Below are positions 24,606 to 37,625 of a DNA stretch of 64,000 nucleotides, in pieces. The DNA comes from Maea johnstoni. Taxonomy: Eukaryota; Annelida; Polychaeta; Spionida; Magelonidae. Position numbers and translations under genes: made by a program. How positions within the stretch are numbered: the first letter of the stretch is position 1; every line of letters begins with the position of its first letter. The stretch is taken from contig OZ012685.1 in the NCBI GenBank assembly GCA_963942565.1, forward strand, positions 45,352,040-45,416,039. The letters are read 5' to 3'. The notes beneath the pieces are model-generated. The model made no database searches. It saw only the letters and a program-made list of their open reading frames with translations, and had not been told where the DNA came from.

Positions 24606-24860
24606 AGCCTAAAAAAATGTTTGTTTCCTGTAATGAGCTGAAAACGATCCGAAACATAGTGTAGGTAGGAAGGTAAAGTATTTCTTTTTTAATTTGTTTG
24701 TCCAAGAAATGTGTGTTTTATGGCAGCTGTATTTATAATGCAGTGTTCTAATCTGTATTTATGTTGATTGGTAGTTGGAAAGGTGCAAAACAACTTTTTG
24801 AGATTTTTTTTGAGCAAAAATTTGGATAAGATTACAGGAAACAGACAACTTTTTTAAAGT
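24606..24860 (+). mobile_element. Family C MITE, copy 4
   Basis: GCCTAAAAAAATGTTTGTTT then CCTGTAATG at left, and AGGAAACAGACAACTTTTTT at right. Internal TAGGTAGGAAGG and TATGTTGATTGGTAGTTGG are shared. More diverged than copies 1 and 3. Confidence 0.7.
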
Positions 24861-25670
24861 CTTATCCTACTTACGACAGCTGGGACTTGATAAATACTAT
24901 TTTTGTCAAAGTTTTCCTCAGAAAATCTTTTTAAAATCCCAAAAAACCCTGAATGTGACCTACATGAAATACATGCTCCTTCACCAGTCTGTTAATAAAG
25001 TTACTGTGATACAAACTGGCCTAATTCCTGCAGGTTCTCTGGGCTACCAATCTCCCACCCTGACTCAGAAAGTCTTATCCCGTGTCGATCCCAAACAACA
25101 CATCATTCACCATAGGTAAATCACTCTGGCAAGGGGCACGATCAGAGCGTCCCGCCGCGAAACGTCAGTGACAAGTTCCCCCTTTTATAGGCAGCCAGGG
25201 ATGTGTATAATGTATGTCTCCTCCCACCGTGCGCACCTTTCAGATTGTTCACGAGGATCAATGTGCTCAAGGTAATGCGATACCTCGCCCGCGGCACACC
25301 CGGCCAGGGGGGCGGCACTTAGTCCCTCTAATGAAGTCAATATTAATAGATATGTCAGATGAGGCTGGATTTACGAGATCGCTTTAAGATGGCCTTGTGC
25401 GCTCCAGTCCATCTAATATATATACTCAGCTTCGCACTCTGATTTCTAGCATTACATTCGAGATGGTCCACTGCAATTCTAAGTTGCTATAGGGGGTGCG
25501 TTTAACTAAGGATGGCTAACTTCTATTTACCTATAAATATATAATCAGATCAGCACTCTGAGATATCTTTATTTCTGGGTTTAAATACATTTGATGCACA
25601 AGCACATGTGATGAGAAAAGCTACTATTAAAAACTACTTTCTCAACCATGACGGGTGATTATTTACATAA

Positions 25671-25678
<8 letters not shown>
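24861..25678. other. Unassigned stretch
   Basis: A GC-rich patch at 25120-25330 was checked. No gene is supported. Confidence 0.3.
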
Positions 25679-25723
<45 letters not shown>

Positions 25724-25737
25724 TACATATATATATT
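25679..25737. repeat. (TA)n microsatellite
   Basis: TA run with ACATATAC interruptions at both edges. Confidence 0.9.
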
Positions 25738-26431
25738 ATGGCGCAACTAGCAGCAGTGAGGGAAATTTAATCTAAGAGGCAGTTTTTATGTTGCCACATC
25801 TGGAGGGTCATCAATCTTCCCCAAGATCACACACCCAGAATCCATAGTCAACCTATGGCAGAGTTCAGTTAGATATGCTTCCCCGCGACATACACGCACC
25901 AGATAGATGGCCCGCTTACGAAATCTATAGGCAGAAAATGGCAAAGTTCAGTTTGATTCGCCTCCATATGCCACCCCCACACCTTATAGTATACTTCATA
26001 AAGCAAGTGTGCATTTCCACCCACTCTCCATGTGCTTTATGGAAATAATCATCTGCTTGCAACCACGAGCCATGAGTGATGACAATCGTGTGTGGTGCCA
26101 GGATATCAGTCAGGAACAGGACCTGTTAATAATAAGTTTGTTTCAGCCCAAACTTCACATGGTAGATTTACCATGAAACTTATGTACATAAAAGAAGGCA
26201 GTTCAAATAACCCTTGGCCACATAATATATATATGTCCATTGTTCTATCCAAGCGTACAAATGGTGCAAAAAGCACTCAACCGCCTGGCCACCCCCCCCC
26301 TACCTCTCAGGTGTGGATATACACCAGAGGTACGAGGGGTTCCCCCCTTTTCATTACAAAATGTTGGTTTTCTTGATAAAAAGTGTCACTTTCCTGAAAA
26401 GCAATGGGATAGAACTTTTTCACTGTTAAAA

Positions 26432-26462
<31 letters not shown>

Positions 26463-26484
26463 CAGATTACACCCTCCTACACTG

Positions 26485-26740
26485 ATATCCTGTATCTGCT
26501 CCAGCCTCTTGCTTATATCAATATCCTCATCAAGGAGAGAACCCCTAAGCCTGCACCCAGAACGCAGCCGACAGCCGAGCATCCTACAACTGACAGCATC
26601 CATCTTATTTTTGGCCATCAACGCAATTCTATCAGCACTGCCCCCGCTTGTCGGAAATCTTTGGTGTTCTCAAGGCGTGGAGGGGGTATTGTCATCATCT
26701 CCTCCCAATTGGAGAGTCACGCTTTGTATCGGTACCTCGG
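26485..26740 (-). CDS. Doubtful coding exon or conserved segment
   Basis: On the minus strand an acceptor-like CTCGCCTCTGCAG ends near 26743. The following frame is interrupted by one in-frame TGA, then stays open for about 60 codons to about 26485. It includes the cysteine-rich stretch MDAVSCRMLGCRLRSGCRLR and the acidic run LLDEDIDISKRLEQIQD. The TGA argues against simple coding unless translation starts at one of the downstream ATGs (MAKNKMD). The plus strand is also open across part of this region. No family is recognised. Confidence 0.18.
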
Positions 26741-26779
26741 GACCTGCAGAGGCGAGATGAGAGTACCAAAATACCAACA

Positions 26780-29184
26780 ACGATGAGTGCAATTCAGAAT
26801 TAGCTTGAGCTAGTGTTGATATGAGGACACGGATTCAGATAAGACAGGCAGCAAATATAATGTACTCGCTAGCACAGATAAGAAAGTGTTAATATGTCAA
26901 AACCTTTGGTGTGCCCCTTAACCCCCCCCCCCCCACCACAATGTCAGGAAACATAATGTACTCGCTACCACAAATAAGAAAGTGTTAATACATCAAACTT
27001 TTGAGGAAGAGTATTTTGTATGCCCCTTTTTTCCTTCCGAACTATTTGCTGTTCTTCCATGTCAACCCTTACCCTGGCCTATAAACCTAATGACTTAATT
27101 GTTAAGATATTTCATGATTTAATGCAATTTCACAATTGTGCTTAAAGAATGCTACTTTTGTGGATGATACCATGGTGCATATTTCTACAATATGGTATAA
27201 AAATGATTGACAACAGTGTGAAGTCAATTTCTATTTCTCTCAAGCTGTGTTATTCAGTCATCTACCTTTAAAATATCATTTAAAAGGGAAGACTTGATGA
27301 TAGTAAAACAGGAAATAGTTTGATCTAAGTTAAAACCCACAACCCTTCCCCTTTGACATGAGCTTCAGATAAACAGAAACTTGATAATTCTCATTCGTCA
27401 CTTGGTACAGTAGTAGTGCCATGCAAAGCTCATCACCTGCCGCCTATAGCTAATCTAATAAATACTCTTTTCTTAATATTTTCAAGTTCCGCTTTGCCGT
27501 TGGACTGGGAGTTGGGCCGGGTGGGAATTAATGCTGCAGACAGGATCAGGATCAGGTAGACACTCGAAAACTTGACGTACTGTCAGTCTCCATGACGATG
27601 ACGATAACTTGATTGATTCTGCAGGTTTCCTATCTTTCTCTTAATTGCGAGTGTCACGCTGGTGCCGGAGGAAAGCGATGATGATTCTAACATATGTCCT
27701 GCGCCGGCACCCGCGAGACCGCAGACGCAAACCACACACATGGATATAATAGCTAACAGCATTGGAACACACAGTTTTTCGGTGATATTGATGAAAAATA
27801 AAATGTCGAGAGGTCAGGTAGGATCTTGACACTGATCTGATTGGTTGGAAATCATGAGTGACTCGACCTGTGGCATCTCATCTTAACCAGCCCTACTGCT
27901 TAAGTAGACTAGCAGAAATAGGAGCATCTGGAGTTTGCATCAAGGATAGGAGCCACCGCTGATAGATCCTGAGTCTTTGGGAAAAAGGTTGCAATCATCA
28001 ATTCCTACAATTTTTGGCTGAATTAACTGAATCCATTTAAATTACAATTGTTTCATTGGGATATACTGTAAGTGTGTTAAAAGCATAAAGGATTGTAATT
28101 TAAAAAAAAATGTTTAAGTGTTTATTTATATGTTCATCCAATGGATGGCAAAATTGCGACATTAATATTCTGAAAAGCAAATTTTAAGAAAACAGTCAAT
28201 TTCATCACTCAACTTTTACTACAAGTTTTCTTGATTAAGGGAATTAAATGCTTTTTTCTAATTACGTTCATTGACTCAAGGTTTTAATAACTGAGCATTT
28301 TTATAATTCAATTCAATTTTTGGGGCAGCTTGAAAGATGGCCCTATTAAGTACAAGCTAATTAAGGGTCAAGTCCAGATAAAGGGTGTTTAGTTCTGAGC
28401 TGCCGGAGCCCTGTAATTAGTGGTGACGGACTATTTGCCGGACTATTTGCTGTGGTTCACCTCCCTCCTAAGCAGGCATGAAATGATGGAGCCGTTTTCT
28501 CCCAGTTCCTGAAAGACGCAGCGAAGTTGGCACAATTCCTACCTAGAAACAACTGGACCCCAACCTCCCAGGGTGTAATTAATCTACAGTCAGAGCAAAT
28601 ATTACATTTCACATATATTTCCCCCCCCCCCCTCCCTTACTTCCCTGTATTGCGTGTTTAACCCAGGACCTATATAACTAGAAAGACTCATCTTATACCT
28701 ATATATGTTATTTGCATTGCATATGCAATATAAGCTTTTCAGATTTTGTGCAGTTTTTTCCAGTTTTCTTTTCCATTTATATGAGAATGAATGACTTTCA
28801 TTTGGATATTTCATACAATATACTTATTTTCCCATCATTCGTTCAATGATAGAGATCCGCAGGGCCACTCTTGGAAAGTATGTGTTAATATCTCTATCAT
28901 TCAGTAATATATAAATCAGACTATAACAATTGTTTATCCAGATAGATAATTATTTCCACTTAAATCAATAAAAGAAAGCTGCGTGTATATCAAGTCACCA
29001 TCAGTGATGGTTCACCTAGGGTCTGTTTATTGTTGGTATACAAACCCCCATCACTGTATCCCACTAATGCCATGTGGCCGCCCAGATAATCACCATAGGT
29101 GATGAAATACAGGGCATTGGGTTCAAAGGTCACGACCCTAGCCATCACATCCCAATCCCTCAAATGTGGCCCTATTTCCTTCTC
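26780..29184. other. Unassigned stretch
   Basis: About 2.4 kb with C homopolymers (near 26921 and 28621) and no recognised gene or element. Confidence 0.35.
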
Positions 29185-29401
29185 TTAACCCTTCCAATGC
29201 TGAGGCTTAACTTTCCTCCGAAGTACAAGGCCGCAACAATTTTTGAAAACCATCTAAACCCTGTCATGTTGGTATTCATTGGATAGCTCTCGCTGAGTAA
29301 CTCTCAGATGAGTACCGATGTGCCAGGGTTTCAGTCATTTTTCTGTGTTTTTTCCATCATTTTATATTGGCCAAATTAGCCACCAGCAGCATAATGGTTA
29401 A
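29185..29401 (+). mobile_element. Family A MITE, copy 7
   Basis: TTAA at both ends. Begins CCCTTCCAATGCTGAGG and ends CCACCAGCAGCATAATGG. Similarity to other copies is high through the whole length. Confidence 0.92.
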
Positions 29402-29879
29402 GGCAAACCCTACCAGACCCAACACTTAGTCCACCCCCCCCCCCCCCTCATTAGCAGCTGTCTGCAGCATAAAAAGTGACCCCTCCCCCCTCATGAATGA
29501 CGGGGTCTTAATGATCTGCCTTATGTTTTGATTAGGGGAGCACTGTTTTCTCATTACGCAGATTCTCACCACAAGAGGGAGCCACTGTGAGACATGGCAG
29601 CCATGGAATCCATGTGCTGTTTATATACATGTAGTGTCCTGGTTTGTCTGTACTGACTTTATACAGGGGACCCCCCCTCCCTCCATGCCACTAGAATGGC
29701 CACCCACAGGACCTGCCAAAGCTGGAAGTTGGTCACTCACCCACAGCAGATGGGTGGTCAAGAGAATGGGAATGTTTTGATTAAATCATTTAAGAAACAA
29801 TACCTTTAAGAACAATTTTAATCAGTGTATCAGGGCCACAGCAAAAATCAAATCCTCCATTTAATTTCAAGCCTCAAGA

Positions 29880-30072
29880 AATAATAATAATAATAAAAAT
29901 AATAATAATAAATAAAATCATCATTACTATTACTATTACTATTATCATCATTACTATTATTATTATTTTTTTTATTTTTATTATTATTATTATAATTATT
30001 ATTATTATTACTATTGTTATTCTTCTTCTTATTATTATTATTATCATTATTATTATTATTATTATTGTCAAT
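29880..30072. repeat. (ATT/AAT)n triplet repeat
   Basis: AAT repeats run into ATT repeats, giving an inverted-repeat-like arrangement, with ATC and CTT interruptions. Confidence 0.9.
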
Positions 30073-31317
30073 AATATAGCTGGAGGGATTGAACGCAAAA
30101 CATGTATGCCATTAAGTTAATATATAATCAAACTACCAGGGTTTTTTCAAAGTTGTTATCAAAAAAGAACCCAACTCAAGCTGATGTTAGGTCATCTTAT
30201 TTAAGGAGGAGGTAAATTTGGCTCCTGTTGGACGTTAGTGGTACGGTACGGTACGGTTCTACCATAGCATTCCGTGTCCAAGGCGGCATGAATGTAACCT
30301 TGAGACTTGTAAGGCTTTTCCCCAACCCTCCAATAGCTACCATGTACCTCTACCTCCCCCTCCTCTACTCCTATCATTAGCAAACTTCAAGCGGGTCATT
30401 TGTGGACTGTCAGGGACCCGAAGTGAACGCTGCGGATGAACGGTGAGCGCAGCGGTGAGAGCCAGCGGGCATCTTTATCACCCTCACTCACAAACATCTG
30501 TGGTACATTTCACACCAATTACTGACACCCTCTCTTTTCCCCCCAATAACTCTAGAGATTCCACATTACCCTAACAGAGGCACAGACGTCAGCATTGATT
30601 AGTGCTGAAAAAATTATAACTGCTTATTTTGTGCATTCTTGATTAGCCACAAGGAGATACACTGCTAAATTAGCTTCTCAGTGATAATGGGGAACATGCA
30701 ATAATATATGAGTTAACAATGAGATTTGCTATATTGAATACAAGAGTTGCAATTGTTGAATACGAGTGCTGCCACTATTAGTTTCAAAAAGTAGCAACGA
30801 TACTTTCGTCATAGAAAGTTCAGCTTCACAAAAGCTGCACCAGCTAGAAATATGAGTATTATTTTAAATTTTTAACTTCAAACTGACACAGCACCCCAGG
30901 GTACTGAGTAATTTACAGGATCCCTATTTGAAATAGTCCCCCCCCCCCCTTCCATCCCGATATGAAGTGCTAGTTTTCCCCTACACAGTAGTCCTTCTCT
31001 CAGATCTCTTGTTACCAATTTGTAGTGAATTTCAAGTCTGAAGCTTTCACACATTAACTTCATGCCTATCATCACCTTCCTATAATCATGAGCCAAAATG
31101 TTAGCATTACTATTATCTGCTGCTAATTTACTGCTAACATATTGTCTCACTTCTAGTACATTCTAGACATGGTTATTATCTTCTGCGGAGGTCAGACTGA
31201 CTTCCTGTCATTTTTGGCAAAAATCACCGAAGAATTTGTCGTCTTAAGTTCGAAGGTTAAAGTCCATCTGACCCCCTCCTATAACCCCACATGTTCTTAA
31301 TTCAACCCAATTAGCTT
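30073..31317. other. Unassigned stretch
   Basis: Contains a short GGTACGGTACGGTACGG motif (about 30239-30257) and a C homopolymer near 30939. No gene is supported. Confidence 0.3.
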
Positions 31318-31511
31318 TTAACCCATTAATGCCCCTAGGAGCCAAAACCGCCTAACTATTTTGTTGAAGTTTTTCAGGAAAAGCATAGTTGGGAAAATAT
31401 TTGAAGGAGAAATGTTGATCAGAAAACTTCGCCTTCAAATAAGTTATTAACTAAAGTATCAAAGATGCAGACAACAATGCCTAGAGGAACTCTTAAGCAT
31501 TAATAGGTTAA
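31318..31511 (+). mobile_element. Family B MITE, copy 5
   Basis: TTAACCCATTAATGCCCCTA at left, then GAGCCAAAACCGCC. AATATTTGAAGGAGAAATGT is internal, and GAGGAACTCTTAAGCATTAA then TAGGTTAA ends it. A deletion near the middle shortens it. Confidence 0.8.
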
Positions 31512-32685
31512 GCATGTAGATGTTTTGAAAATTTAGGTGTCAAGGGTTAAGGGACCATTTTCTGTTCATATGACATATATTTTACTGACCAGGATTTCTA
31601 AGCCACTGCCTTTGACCAATCGTGACCCAAAGGTCAGAGGTCGCGTCAACCCTTTAGTTGTAATTTCCGTCTAATCACAACATAGTGGTCTACATAACCC
31701 CCTTGTCAGTGACGCAGTGCCGGGCGTTTGCCGCTTTCTGTGGGAATATAGTAGCAGACAGGTGTCGCAGACGCCGTGCGAGAACGCCCACGGAATGAGG
31801 AGGAAATCGTGGGCAGAGGTACCCAAATAACGTTATTTTTAGAAGCAATAAATTTTGTGAGTTGGGACATAAGGTTTGGGTTTCCCCCGGTATGGCGTAG
31901 CATAAAGATTCTCAATTTGGGTCATACACATGAAGATAAGACCGGAAGGCAAGGGCAACTTCATTCAGACTCCTATGCTGAAGTTAATCATAGATACCGC
32001 TCATAATTCTTTAAAATATGCAATGCACTCATAAGGGTTTGAAATAAAATACTGGTACAGCCCCTAAGTAATTGGGTTATAATACACCAATTAAGCATTC
32101 AGATTGATTGAGTAAGACTTTCTGAGATATAACCTATTCGGTTTCTTCTTGCATAAAATGTAACTAACTGGCACATTTGTTTCTACATTACGCTTCATAT
32201 AGTATTACGTAAAAATATTTCACAGTTGCATACAATTGATTGCAGTCATCCCATGAAAACCTTGAAGTTGTTTAAGATATCTAAATATTTCAAAATGCAC
32301 CATAAAAGTAATTTACCATACAAGAATGATAATCATTGAGAAATAAATTCATCCACAGATTGTTTTATCCTATGATAATCAACACAGTGTGGGGATGACA
32401 AATAGGTAAAGTAGGGTTAATGACTGTGCATGGTACTCTTATTAAGGATTTATGTTAAGTGTCTATACTGGCAACCGCAGACTTAAGGGATGGGAGCTAA
32501 GGGATCATTTACGAGCATGGGCAAGCCAGTGTTTTGTCTAGTGATAGGTGGTAGTATTATAGTGTTTACACAGTCCCAGGACTCTGGGACCACAGCCAGA
32601 CAAGGTCAGATAAAGGTCAATAAGGGGTGGCTAGAGGGAGGGCTCTACAAACACACATCCGACATCACCTTAGTAGATTTATTTC
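31512..32685. other. Unassigned stretch
   Basis: A GC-rich patch at about 31700-31830 has several CpGs and could be regulatory. No gene is supported. Confidence 0.3.
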
Positions 32686-32689
32686 CATT

Positions 32690-32780
32690 ACCAAAATGAA
32701 GCTAATGGAATACCAAGGAATTCCGAAGATTTTCATAGGAAAATCCATGGAATTCTCTGATTTAGTCTCAGTTCAGTGGG
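32690..32780 (-). repeat. Repeat K, copy 4
   Basis: On the minus strand it reads GAGACTAAATCAGAGAATTC, GGATTTTCCTATGAAAATC and GGAATTCCTTGGTATTCC, then AGCTTCATTTTGG. Same order as other K copies. Confidence 0.6.
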
Positions 32781-33785
32781 GGCAAATAGAGATTAAGAAT
32801 AACAAATGTGAGGCTTTCCTTTTTCTCATATTGCTAATACCGAAACCAATCTGCATTTGAGGTAGTATCATTATATATTAAACATAAGACTTGAGGTCCA
32901 TAAACGATAAAGATATAGTCAATTCAACATGAATATGCAAAAAATACTTAAAAAACAAATAAATATTGGTATACCAACTGAAAAGGTGACCGTAACAGGA
33001 ATTCCAAAATTCCAAATGATCATTGTTTCAGATTTATAGCTTCTTGCTCTATAAGAAATTGGGCAATATTTCTGAATGTGAATGCAGCACACTTTTTGAT
33101 CCAGAAATCCTGGGAATTTGCAGTTATTAAAGATTGTCTAGTTGCTGGGACCTGAGTTGGTCCTGATAGGATAGCACATTTGCACAGTGAGAATATAAGC
33201 TGCAAACGGTGGCACAGCTCACATTGCCAAAGGCCTACGGGCAAGAAATCGTAGCCCATGTCTTTCTAATCTCTGTGTAAAAAGAGCAGCGATCAAACAA
33301 ACATGGACGGTTTAAAATGCGCTGCGTGGTATTTTATCGTCCACACATTCTCCTGATCCGATATCCAATACTGGGAAAGCCGCACTGATTTTGTTATTGC
33401 TTTTTGACCATGGTATCTGTTTACAGTTGTTCTCATTTATAGAGTATTTAGGGTACTTTGACTGGGAATGCGCCTACTACTAGCTTAAAATAAGGTTACA
33501 AGTAGTTCCTCTACAAAATAAATGATATGCTTGACACCCAAATCACATTAAAAAAATCATTTTATTTACTGTACAATCAGATATTTTTTAAAGCTTAATT
33601 GTATCTGTTATTGTACACTTTACTTTAGTCTCTGGACAGCTGCAATTCTATAATTCAATATAAAATAATATGTTCTTATACTTGGAAATGGCTTTAAAAG
33701 TCATGACTTAAGCCTGTTCTTAGTGGAGGATGCAACTGTGTATATATATAACAACCCAGGTAAATCAATGCCTTAACTTTAGTCT
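32781..33785. other. Unassigned AT-rich stretch
   Basis: No gene or element was recognised. Confidence 0.35.
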
Positions 33786-33789
33786 AATT

Positions 33790-33890
33790 ATGTTGATAGT
33801 CCCTTTCTCTGCCATTTTGTACCCAAGTTATGACTAGCCAGTTGTATCAGAGAACCCAGTCAAGTCATTGCCGAACCCCAAGTCATAAAA
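33790..33890 (-). mobile_element. Class II tRNA SINE fragment, diverged copy
   Basis: CTCTGCCATTTTGTACCCAA then GTTATGACTAGCCAGTTGTA aligns with the body of the SINE copy at 63.77 kb (CTGCCATATTG, TGTGACTAGCCAATTGTA). The tRNA head is lost or too diverged to see. Confidence 0.45.
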
Positions 33891-33916
33891 TGTTCCTTCA
33901 AAACTTCCTTCAAGCG

Positions 33917-33941
33917 CCCCCCCCCCCCCCCCCCCCCCCCC
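33917..33941. repeat. C homopolymer (about 25)
   Basis: One of several long C runs in the window (also near 26437, 28621, 29438, 30939 and 36206). Length is likely variable and error-prone in assembly. Confidence 0.9.
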
Positions 33942-34356
33942 AACTTTTTTAAAATGGTAAAACCGTTTACACATAATCAACACATCAAACAAAGCTTTCT
34001 GACTTTCAACTCGGCCACAGGTCCCGGTTCAACGTGCTCGCTTACCACAGGCTATATAACCAACCTTCTCGCCATGTAATGTTTTGATAATTGCAAACAC
34101 CGTCAACAGGGTAGTCCACTTAGCTCAGGGCTACAACAAAGTGGTTTGGTGTGTCGCCAAGGCTCTATGGTAGGGCTGCTCGACGCTGGAAGCCACTTTG
34201 AAGGTGCTGGGTTTTCAGTTGACTGGTCGGGAACGCTGGTGTGGAGATGTAATGGATGTTTGTATAGCACCCCAGTATTCCTGGCCGCCAGGGACATCAG
34301 TAAATATCTACATCTTGTGCTCTCATATTCTACTAAAACAACCTCATTGATTTGCA

Positions 34357-34556
34357 TTAACCCTTCCGATGCTGAAGCAAATTTCCTCCAAAGCACAAAA
34401 ATGCAAAAATCTTTGAAAAACGTCTAAATCCTTTCATGTTGGTATTCATTGGATAGATCTCGATGAGTACCCATTTGCCAGGGTTTCGCTAATTTTTCAG
34501 TTTTTTTTGCATCAATTTGTATTGGCCAAATTAGCCCATAGCAGCATAAGGGTTAA
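34357..34556 (+). mobile_element. Family A MITE, copy 8
   Basis: TTAA at both ends. Begins CCCTTCCGATGCTGAAGC and ends AGCAGCATAAGGG. A short deletion removes the CTCTCAGATGAGTA segment. Confidence 0.9.
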
Positions 34557-34584
34557 CTAAAGACATGGCTCATAAGCCTTTGCA

Positions 34585-34804
34585 TTAACCCATTAACCCT
34601 TAAGAGTTCCTCCAGAAACTGACGTCTGGATCTATAATACTTTCGACAACAATTTTGGAATTGAGAATCCTTCTACAAAATATTTGAAGAAAAGTTGTTG
34701 GTAATGTTCTAATTAACATTTCCCCTTCAAATAATTTCATACTTATGCTTTCGCCTGCAAGATTTCTTCAAAATTGTCATACCCTTTTTGGATTAACGGG
34801 TTAA
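34585..34804 (-). mobile_element. Family B MITE, copy 6
   Basis: Starts TTAACCCATTAACCCTTAAG with GAGTTCCTCCAGAAACTGAC. Internal AAATATTTGAAGAAAAGTTG, ending TTTTTGGATTAACGGGTTAA. It lies 28 bp after a family A copy. Confidence 0.8.
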
Positions 34805-35535
34805 CCTGCTTGCATGTGGAATGTCTTATGCTCTGACAACTTTGAACACAACTCATCAACTAGAGCAATATTTGAAAAATATTTGACAAGGGTTTTAAAA
34901 CCAAACAGGAACAATTACAGCTCTAAGTGAAATATCAATGTACAAAGGCAATGATAGAAAAAATATATTGAAAGTCTTTTACTTGAGTAATCAGGAAGTG
35001 GTTATTTTCAAACAATAAATTTAGTTTGACTTCAAGCCTCTCTGACGATATATATCAACCAAAGGACCACCCTGAATCCGGGTACCAACCAACACCCTGC
35101 GTACCCTTTAGATCTCATGAGATCAAGCCAACCAAGCATGGATCTGTCTCTGCCTTACAGACAGCACAACACCCTCAGATGGAGGCCAAAGATACATGAT
35201 CATGTGAAAGGGAAATCGGAGTGAGTGTGTGTCTATTTCTGTGTGTGCTTCCTTTGATTACAAGGCCAGGCGTCCATGGTCTGTTCCAATGCTATCCACT
35301 TGTGTATGATATGTGCTGAGATAAGAGAGAGTGTCAGGAACCTGCCATGGTCCCGCTCAAGATTTCTTGTCTCTGATCAAACCTCCTGTCAAATCCCTCA
35401 GTCAACCCAGCACCAGAGACAAAGCAGGTAGTAAAGACTTTAGCTACTCCCAGCATGGCATGAGAGTTCTCACTGAGCAGGCTTCAATACAAACACAACA
35501 TCAAATGATCATTGCACAGAATGCTACTAGATTAA
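34805..35535. other. Unassigned stretch
   Basis: No gene or element was recognised. Confidence 0.3.
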
Positions 35536-35539
35536 CCTT

Positions 35540-35966
35540 TGGGGTGCTCCTGTACCAGATTTACCATTTGGGCACTCCTGTACCAAATTTACAATTGGGT
35601 TGCACCTGTACCAGATTTACCATTTGGGCACTCCTGTACCAAATTTACAATTCGGGTGTTCCTGTACCAGATTAACCATTGCGGTGCTCCTGTACCAGAT
35701 TAACCATTGGGGTGTTCCTGTACCAGATTAACCATTGCGGTGCTCCTGTACCAGATTAACCATTGCGGTTCTCCTGTACTAGATTAACCATTGGGGTGTT
35801 CCTGTACTAGATTAACCATTGGGGTGCTCCTGTACCAGATTAACCATTGGGGTGTTCCTGTACCAGATCAACCATTGCGGTGCTCCTGTACCAGATTAAC
35901 CATTAGATGCTCCTGTACCAGATTAACCATTGCGTTGCTCCTGTACCAGATTAACCATTGTGGTGC
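35540..35966. repeat. 29-30-bp minisatellite, about 14 units
   Basis: Unit core is GTGCTCCTGTACCAGATTAA then CCATTGGG. The first units alternate a CAGATTTACCATTTGGGC form with a CAAATTTACAATTGGG form, giving a dimeric higher-order unit before the array becomes homogeneous. Confidence 0.92.
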
Positions 35967-35995
35967 TTTTGGGCACCTTACCCTTACTAAAGGTA

Positions 35996-36075
35996 GTTGA
36001 GACTTCTTAGGAAATTGTAGAGTTTTCCTAGGAAAATACTAGGAATTCCTAGGTATTCAAAACTTCATTTGGCAA
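35996..36075 (+). repeat. Repeat K, copy 5
   Basis: GAGACTTCTTAGGAAATTGT, TTTTCCTAGGAAAATACTAG, GAATTCCTAGGTATTC and CTTCATTTGGC in order. It directly follows the minisatellite. Confidence 0.6.
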
Positions 36076-36079
36076 GGGA

Positions 36080-36940
36080 GCTTAAAACCGTCTTTGTTGG
36101 TCTTAGTAATCAGTGGGCTGCTGGAAGAAGAGTACTCAGTCGACACTAGGCCATCAGGGCAGGCCCTTATCCGGTTTACACTTTACTCTGGATATATAGA
36201 CCTCCCCCCCCCCCCCCCCCCTGCAGATCATACCACTGGGCTCCAGTCATATTGAGCAATATGCGTTTATTATACTTTGGTAATGCTTGACACAATGTAT
36301 CAATATTTCTCCTTTATGCTCTTCTATTGAATTTTCCATATCCAGATGTGAAACCTTATTTCCTAATATGTCAGACAGGGTTACAATGCCCTTTGTTTGT
36401 GAAAACATCATACATTTTCTTGTTATTTCAGCAGCTCCATGTATCGAATATTTGACCACAATCTTTCCTGTTTATTCAGAAATAAAAACCCGAAGCAGCG
36501 TGTGTCGAAAGCGGTCACGACCCCTACTGGACACATTTAAACATGAACCCCAGTTAACAGTGCCCCCTGGTGGCAGAAAATGCCATTACAGGAAGGAAAA
36601 CACCAACATAGTGCTTTAATGTTTAGCAGTCCTGTTTTTGTTTTGGGTCGGCCGTTCCGTTCAGGAATGGGCTGGGAGGCTCGTTGACCTCCAGTGCGAC
36701 CTGTGGCAGCGGGATACCTTACCCACAATGCCGCTGGGCTGACACCAGCGACTTTCAAGTCCGTCCACTTGATTAGCGTCATACGGAAAAGACTGCCAAC
36801 CATCCATTGACCAGGAAATAGGGAGAGCTTCCACTTCCTTGCCTCCACAGTGAAGAGGCATTAAAGAGAGTAGGGATGACCGATTTTCTTCATAGCTACT
36901 CCTGAGGATGTGTCGTTGACTCTTTACTATTCCCAGCAAT
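36080..36940. other. Unassigned, partly GC-rich stretch
   Basis: 36480-36870 is GC-richer and open in several frames on both strands. No domain or splice pattern favours one frame. Confidence 0.3.
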
Positions 36941-36944
36941 GCAT

Positions 36945-37252
36945 CATCGATCCTTTTTTATTCCTGGTCATGCATCATTGATTCTTATTCATTTCTGGTG
37001 ATCGATGCATATTCTCCATGATGCATCATTGTTGTTTTTTATTCCTTGTGATGCATCATTGATTCTTATTCATTCTCCATGATGCATCATTGATTGTTTT
37101 TCATCCATTGTGATGCATCATTGATTGTTTTTCATCCATTGTGATGCATCATTGATTGTTTTTCATCCATTGTGATGCATCATTGATTGTTTTTCATCCA
37201 TTGTGATGCATCATTGATTGTTTTTCATCCATTGTGATGCATCATTGATCCT
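36945..37252. repeat. 31-bp minisatellite with GATGCATC core
   Basis: Unit is TGATGCATCATTGATTGTTT then TTCATCCATTG. The last five or six units are nearly identical, and the first ones (from 36945) are diverged. Each unit carries the palindromes GATGCATC and TGATGCATCA. Confidence 0.92.
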
Positions 37253-37425
37253 TTTTCACTGGCCATTTTGAATTCCTGGCAGTAGGACATGTATTTCTTG
37301 GTTTAATGTAATTCCAACCCTTTTCATTTTATTTAAGTGCAATACCTGGTTCGGCTGGTTGTGTACCTTTGGTTAGGTTTGCTTCTTAAATATCAAAATA
37401 CATAACTAGCTTTGTAACTTCTTTA

Positions 37426-37625
37426 NNNNNNNNNNNNNNNNNNNNNNNNNNNNNNNNNNNNNNNNNNNNNNNNNNNNNNNNNNNNNNNNNNNNNNNNNNN
37501 NNNNNNNNNNNNNNNNNNNNNNNNNNNNNNNNNNNNNNNNNNNNNNNNNNNNNNNNNNNNNNNNNNNNNNNNNNNNNNNNNNNNNNNNNNNNNNNNNNNN
37601 NNNNNNNNNNNNNNNNNNNNNNNNN
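37426..37625. other. Assembly gap (200 N)
   Basis: Exactly 200 N, matching the first gap. It lies between two minisatellites, which probably caused it. Confidence 0.99.

Noticed and set aside
34100-34260. Possible tRNA-like segment (TTAGCTCAGGGC)
   Set aside because: Only an A-box-like motif was found, with no properly spaced B box.
36537-36939. Overlapping frames in a GC-rich patch
   Set aside because: Several frames are open on both strands because of composition, and no domain or splice pattern selects one.
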